DNA of 64,000 bases. Source: JAABTL01 sp964465355 (GTDB lineage Bacteria > Deinococcota > Deinococci > Deinococcales > Trueperaceae). The notes below the pieces were generated by a model, which was not told the DNA's origin, did not search any database, and was given only the letters and a program-made list of their open reading frames with translations. The stretch lies in assembly GCA_964465355.1 (NCBI GenBank), contig CAYXJZ010000001.1, positions 66,419 through 130,418 on the forward strand, in the 5' to 3' direction. Both the position numbers and the translations under genes were made by a program. Shown here piece by piece: positions 1-7,253 of the stretch (positions within the stretch are counted from its first letter, which is position 1; the number at the start of each line of letters is the position of its first letter).

Positions 1-1
1 C

Positions 2-547
2 TTGGATGCCGCCACCCGTGCGCACGCGGAAGCCTGGCTGCCGCTTGGCCTGCGCCCAGCCGACGCGGCCGTCATCGCCGCCGAGCCGCTCCTGGCCCAA
101 CGCTTCGACCAGGCCGTCTCCGCCGGCGCCGATGCCGGTCTCGCCGCCGCCTGGACCGTCCAGGAACTGCGTCCCCTGCTGCGCGCCCAAGACGGCAGCC
201 TGGCCGATGCCCTGGACGGCCGGGCCTTGGCCGAGCTGCTGGCTGCCCTCGGCCAAGGCCGCCTGAACAGCGGCACTGCCCGCCAGGCCCTGGCAGCCAT
301 GGCCGCCGGTGAGGGCGACCTCGAGACCGTGATCCGCACCCGCGGCCTGGCCAACGTCGGCGACGAGAAGGCCATGGCCGAGGTGGTGGATGGGGTGCTC
401 GCCGCCCACCCCGCCGAGGTCAAGGCCTTCCGCGAAGGCAAGCACAGCCTCATCGGCTTCTTCGTCGGCCAGGCCATGCGCGCCTCCGGCGGCCGCGCCG
501 ATCCCAAGGCGCTGCAGAAGCTGCTGCGCCAAGCGCTGGGTGGCTGA
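2..547 (+). CDS. gatB: Asp/Glu-tRNA amidotransferase subunit B, C-terminal part (partial)
   Basis: This is the C-terminal 181 residues of GatB; the reading frame is open at the left edge, so the gene begins outside the window. GatB, with GatA and GatC, amidates mis-charged Glu-tRNA(Gln) or Asp-tRNA(Asn) in the cytoplasm. The visible part is the YqeY-like tRNA-binding tail. It has an alpha-helical, Ala/Leu-rich body, the segment DLETVIRTRGLANVGDEKAM, and the family ending with a GQAMRASGGRADPK stretch before the last helix (KLLRQAL). The kinase-like catalytic part is not visible. The identification rests on the tail motif, which is distinctive. Confidence 0.9.
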   Translation: MDAATRAHAEAWLPLGLRPADAAVIAAEPLLAQRFDQAVSAGADAGLAAAWTVQELRPLLRAQDGSLADALDGRALAELLAALGQGRLNSGTARQALAAMAAGEGDLETVIRTRGLANVGDEKAMAEVVDGVLAAHPAEVKAFREGKHSLIGFFVGQAMRASGGRADPKALQKLLRQALGG

Positions 548-572
548 CGGGCCTTAGCTGGGGTGGCAGGCC

Positions 573-826
573 CTACCTGAGCCGAGGGAGCGTGCCGCTT
601 TCGCCGAAGCGAACGGCGTCGGGACCCTCGAACTCGAAGGCGTAGGTCCACTCCACCGCCTTGTCGTTCTCCTCGCGGTAGACCTCGCCGTTCCTGCCGA
701 AGGTGGTGTCGCTGCTGCCACGCAGGTGGAGGGTTCGACCGTCGAAGCTGTACCGGCCCGTCTCATGGACCGAGATGGCGGTGTTCGTGCTGAAGCGGGA
801 ACGGTCACGGTCGTCCCGTGCCGCGT
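573..826 (-). pseudogene. remnant of a small lipocalin-like/hypothetical protein gene
   Basis: Between gatB and the carboxypeptidase gene, one minus-strand frame reads as a plausible protein fragment. Examples are HETGRYSFDGRTLHLRGS and DKAVEWTYAFEFEGPDAVRF, ending at a TAG at 573-575. The frame is open back to an in-frame stop at 864-866. It contains no ATG, GTG or TTG before the conserved-looking part, and its 5' end runs into the end of the neighbouring gene. The beta-strand-like pattern resembles small lipocalin-type hypothetical proteins. I infer a 5'-truncated remnant; a frameshift or an unusual start is possible. Confidence 0.4.
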
Positions 827-2344
827 CTAGAGGCGAGGCGCCTCCCTCGCGGGGTCCGAAGCCTCACGCACGAAGTCGGCCAGGTCCCGCTTCATGTCGG
901 CCAGGATGGCCAGGTCGACGTACATCATGTGGCCGCCGGGGTAGCGCTGCTCCCGCAGGTTGGCGCGCAAGGGCTCGGGCAGGCCGATGTGGTCGAGGGT
1001 GTAGCGGGTGGCGAAGTGTGGGGTGGCCAGGTCGAAGATGCCGCTGGCCACGAAGACCTGCAGGAAGGGGTTCTGGGCGATGGCCTTGCGCAAGGTCTCG
1101 GCCACGTTGAGGTAGCGGTTCTGCACCTTGCCGTAGTCCCAGAACTGGTAGAGCCCCTGGATGACCTCGTACGGCAGGTCGCTCTGGAAGCCAAGGTCGC
1201 GCCGCAGGTAGTCGTTGATGCAGGCACCGTATGCGCCCGTGGTGGCGCCCATGGAGGCGTCGAACTCCGGGGTGGCGCCCACCCCGTCGCGGTCCACCGC
1301 GGTGTAGCGCGAGTCGATGCGCCCGACCGTGAGCCCGCGGTGCCGCAGCAGCTCCTTGCAGAAGCGGTGGATGTCGATGCGCATCCGGCTGCGGTCGACG
1401 TAGGCAGGGTCGAGGCCGCTGTAGCGGGCCAACTGCGCGCTCACCTGCTGGCGCTGCTCCTCCGGCAGGGCGTCACCCTTGAGCAGGGCAGGGCCGTAGA
1501 CGTCGAGCGACCATGCCTCCACCTCGGCCATGAGGTCGTCCAGCTCGCGTGCCTGCAGCTCGGCGTCCAGCGCACCGTGGTGGTGGGCGGTGGCGGTGTA
1601 GGTGGGCAGGAAGAGCATGGGCGGCAGGTCGTTGCCAGCCTCGAAGCGCGCCGTGGAGAAGTCGAGGATGGAGGACACCAGCATGATGCCGCTGAGGTAC
1701 ATGGCATGGCGCTCCTGCAGGTAGCCGGCCAGGGCGGCCGCCCTGGTGGTGCCGTAGCTCTCGCCGATGAGGAACTTCGGTGATGCCCAGCGGTGGTAGC
1801 GCGATGTCCACAGGCGGATGAAGTCGCCAACGCTCTCCACGTCGGTCTCGAAGCCGTGGAAGTCCTTGGCCTTCTCGCCAGGGGCCGCCCGGCTGAAGCC
1901 GGTGCTGACCGGGTCGATGAACACCAGGTCGGTGACGTCGAGCAGGCTGAAGTCGTTGTCCACCAGCCGGTAGGGGGGCGCCACCGCCATGCCGTCGTCC
2001 TTGAGGTGGACGCGCTTGGGCCCGAGCAGGCCGAGGTGCATCCACACCGAGGAAGAGCCGGGGCCGCCGTTGAAGGAGAAGGTGAGCGGCCGTTGGGCCG
2101 GATCGCCTGCCCCGTCCCTTGTATAGGCGACGAAGAAGACCTCGGCCTTGGCCTTCGGGTCCTCCCATGCTGCCCCTGGGTCGCTGGCGACCGGCCGGTG
2201 CCGCTGCAGCAGCAGGCGCCCTGTGGTGGAGGTGTAGCGCACGGTGCGTCCGGCGATCTGCGTCTGGTGCTGTCGGACCACGAGCTGATCCACGATCGGG
2301 GCGGAGGCGGCCGCGTTGGCCGGGGCGGACGGGTCTTGGGACAT
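827..2344 (-). CDS. S10 family serine carboxypeptidase
   Basis: A 505-residue serine carboxypeptidase of MEROPS family S10 (alpha/beta hydrolase fold), which removes C-terminal amino acids. Visible hallmarks are the oxyanion-hole segment NGGPGSSSVW near residue 95, the nucleophile motif GESYGTTR near 195, the Asp region ASGIFDLATPHF near 434 and the His in PGGHMMYVD near 470. The full triad is therefore present. The N-terminus (SQDPSAPANAAASAP) has no hydrophobic signal segment, so secretion is not evident. The start is supported by a GGAGG ribosome-binding site, with a TAGGCT -10-like box further upstream at 2373-2378. Its substrate is unknown. It probably forms its own transcription unit. 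Confidence 0.92.
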   Translation of the reverse strand: MSQDPSAPANAAASAPIVDQLVVRQHQTQIAGRTVRYTSTTGRLLLQRHRPVASDPGAAWEDPKAKAEVFFVAYTRDGAGDPAQRPLTFSFNGGPGSSSVWMHLGLLGPKRVHLKDDGMAVAPPYRLVDNDFSLLDVTDLVFIDPVSTGFSRAAPGEKAKDFHGFETDVESVGDFIRLWTSRYHRWASPKFLIGESYGTTRAAALAGYLQERHAMYLSGIMLVSSILDFSTARFEAGNDLPPMLFLPTYTATAHHHGALDAELQARELDDLMAEVEAWSLDVYGPALLKGDALPEEQRQQVSAQLARYSGLDPAYVDRSRMRIDIHRFCKELLRHRGLTVGRIDSRYTAVDRDGVGATPEFDASMGATTGAYGACINDYLRRDLGFQSDLPYEVIQGLYQFWDYGKVQNRYLNVAETLRKAIAQNPFLQVFVASGIFDLATPHFATRYTLDHIGLPEPLRANLREQRYPGGHMMYVDLAILADMKRDLADFVREASDPAREAPRL

Positions 2345-2583
2345 GGTGGATCCTCCAGGCGGGGTTGAGACCAGCCTACGCCTTGACGGCGGCCTCCGGG
2401 ACGGCCATCGTGGGCACCGGGACGCCAGTCCCGGCCCCTGTCAGAGAAGCACGGACGGTTGCACCCGGCAAGTAGGTTACAAAGGAGATGTCCCCGGCAC
2501 GGGGGGACCGCCGCCACCAGGCGGTGGGTTCGGGCCTGCGCGAGGCCTTCCTAGGCCCGCCAGCAGAGAGGATCGGTGGACGC

Positions 2584-3162
2584 ATGTCCCACCAGACGTA
2601 CTACCCAGAACCTAGGATCTCTCAGTTCCTGTTCGCGTCGAAGTGGATGGCGCCGGTGTGGCTGGTGGTGCGGGTCTACCTCGGGTGGACCTGGTTCAGC
2701 TCCGGTTGGGGCAAGGTGAACAACCCCAACTGGGTCGGTGAGAACGCCGGCACCGCCATCACCGGCTTCCTGAACGGCGCCCTTGGTCGGGCCGCCGCCG
2801 ACAACCCATCCGTGAGCGGCTGGTACGCCTGGATGATCGAGACCATCTTCTTGCCCAACGCCGTCATCATGAGCTACCTCGTCGCCTTCGGCGAAGTGCT
2901 GGTCGGCCTCGCGCTCATCACCGGCTTCCTCACCGGCTTCGCCGCCTTCATGGGCGGGACCATGAACGCCAGCTTCCTGCTGGCCGGCACCTTGTCCACC
3001 AACCCGGTCATGTTCATCCTGGCCACCTGGCTGGTGCTTGCCTGGCGCGTGGCCGGCTGGATCGGCCTCGATCGCTGGGTGCTTCCTTGGCTCGGTGCAC
3101 CCCAGGGTCTGACCTTCAACCGCAGGCGCGGCGGGGAGGGCGCGCCGAGCGCAGGCGACTGA
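2584..3162 (+). CDS. DoxX-family integral membrane protein
   Basis: A 192-residue membrane protein with about four hydrophobic segments, starting at the ATG at 2584 behind GAGAGGA. The pattern RVYLGWTWFSSGWGKV in the first membrane helix, the loop with an FLNGALG segment, then YLVAFGEVLVGLALITGF and an AAFMGGTMNASFLLAGTLSTN helix are typical of the DoxX/DoxD family. DoxD was first known as a subunit of thiosulfate:quinone oxidoreductase, but most homologues have no proven function. Nothing nearby points to thiosulfate metabolism, so I call only the family. The next gene, on the opposite strand, ends 16 bases away. Confidence 0.85.
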   Translation: MSHQTYYPEPRISQFLFASKWMAPVWLVVRVYLGWTWFSSGWGKVNNPNWVGENAGTAITGFLNGALGRAAADNPSVSGWYAWMIETIFLPNAVIMSYLVAFGEVLVGLALITGFLTGFAAFMGGTMNASFLLAGTLSTNPVMFILATWLVLAWRVAGWIGLDRWVLPWLGAPQGLTFNRRRGGEGAPSAGD

Positions 3163-3177
3163 GCAGCCGCCTGCAGC

Positions 3178-3543
3178 TCAGGCCATCGGTTCGGGCCGGC
3201 CGACCAGCTCCACCACCAGCAGGCCTCTGCCGGCGTCGAACCAGCAACCCTGCGCCCTGGCACGGTGCGGCCTTCCCTCGATCTCGCATGGCACCATGGC
3301 GTGCCGCATGGACAGCGCCAGCAGCGTGGCCAGGGCCAGTCCATCCATCTCCCCTTCCCATACGAGGGTGCTGGTGTCGAGATCGGGGGTGCCGACCGTC
3401 GTCGGTGCCTCCGATCTCTGGGGTGCCGCGCCGAAGGCTCCGGTGTCCAAGGACAGGGCGGCTGCGCGGGCTGTGTCGATGACCATCCTCAGGTGGCCCG
3501 GATGGCCTTGAAGCCGGACGACGACGTGGGGGATCGCTTGCAC
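3178..3543 (-). CDS. small hypothetical protein
   Basis: A 121-residue protein I do not recognise. I chose the GTG at 3543 because upstream codons run into low-quality sequence and overlap the divergent gene at 3638; an AAGAGG sequence lies about 12 bases before it. The protein begins VQAIPHVVVRLQGHPGHL, has an Ala-rich middle, and ends with a beta-like segment GCWFDAGRGLLVVELVGR. There are no membrane segments, Cys clusters or repeats beyond two isolated cysteines. It is cytosolic by default. Codon use fits a real gene, but no function can be given. Confidence 0.5.
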   Translation of the reverse strand: MQAIPHVVVRLQGHPGHLRMVIDTARAAALSLDTGAFGAAPQRSEAPTTVGTPDLDTSTLVWEGEMDGLALATLLALSMRHAMVPCEIEGRPHRARAQGCWFDAGRGLLVVELVGRPEPMA

Positions 3544-3637
3544 ACACCCATCGTGCCGCCTCTTGACCCTGCCGTGGCCGGGGCCTTGGCAGCCGCCTAG
3601 CCGCTCTAGGCAGGAGACGGTTGGTAGGCTGCATACG

Positions 3638-4351
3638 ATGGGCATCGGGGCGCTCAACGAGACGCCGCTGCACGCCGCGCTGAAGGCGGCCGTGGCGCCG
3701 GCCGGCAGCCGCTTCGAGGTCAGCGTCGACGGCTACGTGATCGACGCTGTCCACCACGACCTGCTGATCGAAGTGCAGACGCGCAACCTCGGTGGTATGC
3801 GCGTCAAGCTCGAGCGCCTGTTGGACGGGCATCGGGTGCGCCTCGTGCTGCCGGTCACCGTCGAGAAGTGGATCCTCAAGCTCGGCCCTTCCCCCAGCCG
3901 GCGCCGTTCACCCAAGCGCGGGCACCCGGCCGACGTGGCGCGCGAACTGGTGGGGATCCCCCATCTGCTCGATCACCCGCATCTGGAGCTGGAACTGGTG
4001 CTGGTGGCCGAGGAGGAAGCCAGGGAATTCCGTGAGGGCATGGCATGGCGTCGGCGAGGATGGGTGACGGTGGACAGGCGGCTGCTGGCGGTGCAGGAGC
4101 GCTGGAAGCTGCGTGGCAGCCGTTCGTTGCTGCGCTTCCTGCCTGCGACCTTGCCGGAGCCGTTCCACACGGCCGACCTGGCGCGACTGAGCGGCATGCC
4201 GCGCGCCACCGCGCAGAAGCTGGTCTACTGCCTGCGACTGACCGGCGCCCTCGTCATGGTGGGCAAGTCGGGCAACGCCCTGCTCTACGCCCTACCCGAA
4301 GGCGCCCTGCCTGACGGCAGCGCCCTGCCTGACGGCGGCGCCGAAGCCTGA
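3638..4351 (+). CDS. predicted PD-(D/E)xK nuclease-like protein with winged-helix tail
   Basis: A 237-residue protein starting at the ATG at 3638, seven bases after a TAGGCT box, so probably leaderless. The N-terminal half has NETPLHAALK, then GYVIDAV, then LLIEVQTRNLGG. This Asp ... Glu-X-Gln layout is the one seen in restriction-endonuclease-fold (PD-(D/E)xK, E-x-Q variant) proteins. The C-terminal third (HTADLARLSGMPRATAQKLV, then a YCLRLTGALVMVGK strand) looks like a winged helix. A short acidic repeat ALPDGSALPDGG ends it. It lies just upstream of, and convergent with, the AddAB-like pair. A nuclease role is inference; the fold call is moderate. Confidence 0.6.
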   Translation: MGIGALNETPLHAALKAAVAPAGSRFEVSVDGYVIDAVHHDLLIEVQTRNLGGMRVKLERLLDGHRVRLVLPVTVEKWILKLGPSPSRRRSPKRGHPADVARELVGIPHLLDHPHLELELVLVAEEEAREFREGMAWRRRGWVTVDRRLLAVQERWKLRGSRSLLRFLPATLPEPFHTADLARLSGMPRATAQKLVYCLRLTGALVMVGKSGNALLYALPEGALPDGSALPDGGAEA

Positions 4352-4382
4352 GCACCCGCCCGTCGGCGGTGATCGCCCTGCT

Positions 4383-7253
4383 TCAGGTCGCATCACCGAC
4401 CGTGCGCGTCCAGGCCTCGCGAAGGTCCTCGTCCGCCACAGGCAAGACCTCGCGCCTGCGCAGGTCCACCAGCCTCGCCGTCGGCCGCAGGCCAAGCGCC
4501 AACTCCACCGCCCGGACGTAGCTGGCCAGCGGCAGGTGGTAGCGCTGCGGGTCAAGCTGCCTGTCGGTCTTGTAGTCGTCCAGGTACCAGCGGTCGCCGA
4601 CCCGCTGCAGGCGATCGATGACACCGTGCCAGGTGCTGCCACCTGCCTCGAAGGCGAAGGCCAGCTCGGCCCGATCCTCGTCCCGGGCACCAAGCGGAGG
4701 CAGCACCGCCTCGTCGACCATCGACCAGTAGGCGCCGAGCAGCTCGCGCACCTCCCCCAGCACCTGCTCACGGGCCTCGGCGTCGAAGGGGAACATGACC
4801 TCCTGCGCCGCCAGCGTCGGCATGGCTGCAGGGTCGTCTGGACGCCAGCTACGGGCGATGGCGTCGTGCACCAGGGTGCCGACGGCGGTGCCGCGGCCGG
4901 TGATGCGCTCCCCTTCCTCGTGATCGGACGGCGAGCGCTCGTCGTCGTCTTCGTCCCAACCGGGGGTGCGCAGCGGCGCCGGCCAGCGGGCGACCACCCG
5001 TGGCTCAGCCGCGCGACCGGCGCCTTCCAGGGCCAGCCACGACGGGCTGAGCAGCGCGGGGAAGCGGCCGGGCAGCGGCACGCGCCCCAGGTAGGGGGCG
5101 GCCTCCAGCGCCGCTGCTTGCTGCGCCACCGCCGGCTGCGCCTGCACCCCCCGCTCAGCCGCCGCGACATCGTCACCGACCACGCGGTGCTGCACCACCT
5201 CGATCCCCAAAGCCGTGGCCACCGGCCAACCCTCCCCGAGCTTGCGCTCGTCGTGGGGGCCAAGCCCGGCCCGATGGAAGGCGCGCAGCCAAGGCCCTGG
5301 TCCGCTCCTGCCTCTGCTGCCGCTCAGCAACAGGTGGTCGCGTGGCCGGCTGAGGGCCACGTAGAGCGCGCGCATGGCCTCGCCATCGTCGCGTGCCTTG
5401 CGCCTGCGCTCAAGCGCGTCGAAGGCCTCGGATGGCGGCAGCGCCACGCTGCCGTCGCTGGCGTCGACGGCCACCAGCGGTGGACGGTCGAAGACACCAC
5501 GGCCGGCATCGACCACCGCCACCACCGGCCACTCGAGGCCCTTGGCGGCGTGCACGGTCAGCAGCGCCACCCCCTCCCCCGACTGCGGCACGTCGCCTGC
5601 CTCCGACTCGCGGGCCATGCGTTCCAGCCGGTCGAGGAGCCGCTCCAGGTCCTGAGCGGGACGGTCGGCGAAGGCCACCACCAGCGCGTCGACGTTGTCG
5701 CGGGCGCGGCGCGGCAGGTGGGCGACGAAGGGGCGCCCGTCGATGATCGGGGCGTAGGCCAAGGTGGCAAGGGCGGTGGATGGCGAGCGGCGCAGGTCGC
5801 GGCCAAGCTCGGCCAGACGCTGGGCGACCTCGGGCGCCATGGCGGCCAAGGTCTCCTCCGGCGCAGCCGAACGCGCCACCGCGGCAGAGGCATGGGCACT
5901 GAGCCCGCCGAAGGGCCCACGCAGGAAGGCGGCAAGCGACAAGCCCCGCGGGTCGAGCGCCACCCGCAGGGCATGCAGCAGGTCGCGCAGCTCGCTGCGC
6001 TGGAAGTAGCCGCGGCCACGGCCGATCACAGCTGGCACGCCGGCCTGCTGCATGGCGCGCTCCCACTGGGTGAGGGTGGCGTGCGAACGAGCCAACACCG
6101 CCATCTCCGACCAGGCGCGACCCTCGTCGTGCAGTGCCAGCAGCCTGCCGGGCAACCATGCCGCCTCGGCCTTGCGAAGCAGCGCGACGTCGCTGTCGTC
6201 GTCGCGCCACCAGTGCAGCTCCACTGCGCCGTCGATCAGGGCCTGGGCGCCTGCAGACTCGACCTCCGGCGCCTCGTCGACCGAGAAGCCCAGCTCCGCC
6301 TCTGCCAGGGTGGCCGTCATGTGGTTCAGCAGGCCGGTGAGGAGCCGTGCGTGGCGGCGGGTCTGCACCAACGGCGGGTCCAAGCTGCCTGTGGCAGCCG
6401 CCGTGCGGGCGGCCCGGCGGAACACCTCCACGTCCGCCTGGCGGAAGCCGTAGATGGACTGCTTGGGATCCCCCACCACCTCCACCTGGGCGCCTGCGGC
6501 CTCGAGGGCCTCGAAGAGGGCCCCCTGCAGGGGGTTGACGTCCTGGTACTCGTCGACCAGCAGCACCGGGTAGCGTTCCACCACCCTGGCGGCCAGCGCG
6601 GGCGCGCGCGTCAGGCGCACCCCTAGGGACTCCAGCTCGGCCGGCGGCAGCAGGGCAGCACCCCAACGCTGGCGGGTACGGTCCATGACGGCCTCGAAGA
6701 GCTGCAGCAACTCGGCGCCCGCCTCGTCGGCCGGCCGCAGGTCGGCGGCCAAGGAGCGTTGCGTGAAGAGGGCCATGGCCAGCGCCCCCCAGGCCTCGCC
6801 GGCCTCGCCCACCAGCGCCGCCAAGGGATCGCCTGGCTGCTGAGCCAGGAACAGCAGGCTGCGCAACTCCTCCTCGAAGGCTGCTGCTGCCTCGCCCTCG
6901 CCGATGACCACGAAGTCGGGATCGACGCCGAGGTTGGGCGCCACCAGCCGCGCCGCGGTGGCGAGGAAGCCGTGGATGGTGGTGAGGCAGGCGCCGCCCA
7001 ACTCCCTTGCCGCCTCCTCGAAGCGTGGCGCGGCCGAGGGCGCAGGGCGCAGGGCGCCATCCAGATAGCTGCCGTGGCGCCGCACCGCCTCGATGCCTTC
7101 GCCGATGCGCTCCCGCAGTTCGGCTGCCGCGGTGCGGGTGTAGGTCACCCCGGCGATGCGGCGCAATGGCACGCCTTGCTCGATGAGGCTCAGCACCCGC
7201 AGCACGAGGGCGGTGGTCTTGCCGGTGCCGGCCGAGGCCACGCGCACCCTCAC
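4383..7253 (-). CDS. addA: AddA/RecB-like ATP-dependent helicase-nuclease (UvrD family)
   Basis: A 956-residue superfamily-1 helicase fused to a nuclease, acting on DNA ends in double-strand-break repair. Motif I (ASAGTGKTTAL) sits at residues 7-17, motif II (LLVDEYQD) near 230, GDPKQSIYGFRQADVEVF near 265, TVHAAKGLEWP near 568 and ALYVALSRPRDHL near 632. A C-terminal RecB-type nuclease follows, with GVIDRL and LDDYKTD near 880-897. The GTG start at 7253 overlaps the stop of the upstream addB-like gene, so the two are translationally coupled. An open frame extends further upstream but is low-complexity Arg/Pro/Ala. It is shorter than Bacillus AddA (about 1,230 residues). Confidence 0.88.
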   Translation of the reverse strand: MRVRVASAGTGKTTALVLRVLSLIEQGVPLRRIAGVTYTRTAAAELRERIGEGIEAVRRHGSYLDGALRPAPSAAPRFEEAARELGGACLTTIHGFLATAARLVAPNLGVDPDFVVIGEGEAAAAFEEELRSLLFLAQQPGDPLAALVGEAGEAWGALAMALFTQRSLAADLRPADEAGAELLQLFEAVMDRTRQRWGAALLPPAELESLGVRLTRAPALAARVVERYPVLLVDEYQDVNPLQGALFEALEAAGAQVEVVGDPKQSIYGFRQADVEVFRRAARTAAATGSLDPPLVQTRRHARLLTGLLNHMTATLAEAELGFSVDEAPEVESAGAQALIDGAVELHWWRDDDSDVALLRKAEAAWLPGRLLALHDEGRAWSEMAVLARSHATLTQWERAMQQAGVPAVIGRGRGYFQRSELRDLLHALRVALDPRGLSLAAFLRGPFGGLSAHASAAVARSAAPEETLAAMAPEVAQRLAELGRDLRRSPSTALATLAYAPIIDGRPFVAHLPRRARDNVDALVVAFADRPAQDLERLLDRLERMARESEAGDVPQSGEGVALLTVHAAKGLEWPVVAVVDAGRGVFDRPPLVAVDASDGSVALPPSEAFDALERRRKARDDGEAMRALYVALSRPRDHLLLSGSRGRSGPGPWLRAFHRAGLGPHDERKLGEGWPVATALGIEVVQHRVVGDDVAAAERGVQAQPAVAQQAAALEAAPYLGRVPLPGRFPALLSPSWLALEGAGRAAEPRVVARWPAPLRTPGWDEDDDERSPSDHEEGERITGRGTAVGTLVHDAIARSWRPDDPAAMPTLAAQEVMFPFDAEAREQVLGEVRELLGAYWSMVDEAVLPPLGARDEDRAELAFAFEAGGSTWHGVIDRLQRVGDRWYLDDYKTDRQLDPQRYHLPLASYVRAVELALGLRPTARLVDLRRREVLPVADEDLREAWTRTVGDAT

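Noticed and set aside
4536..6626. A roughly 700-codon plus-strand open frame opposite the addA-like gene
   Set aside because: It is the codon-position mirror of the real gene, whose helicase motifs are all present on the minus strand.
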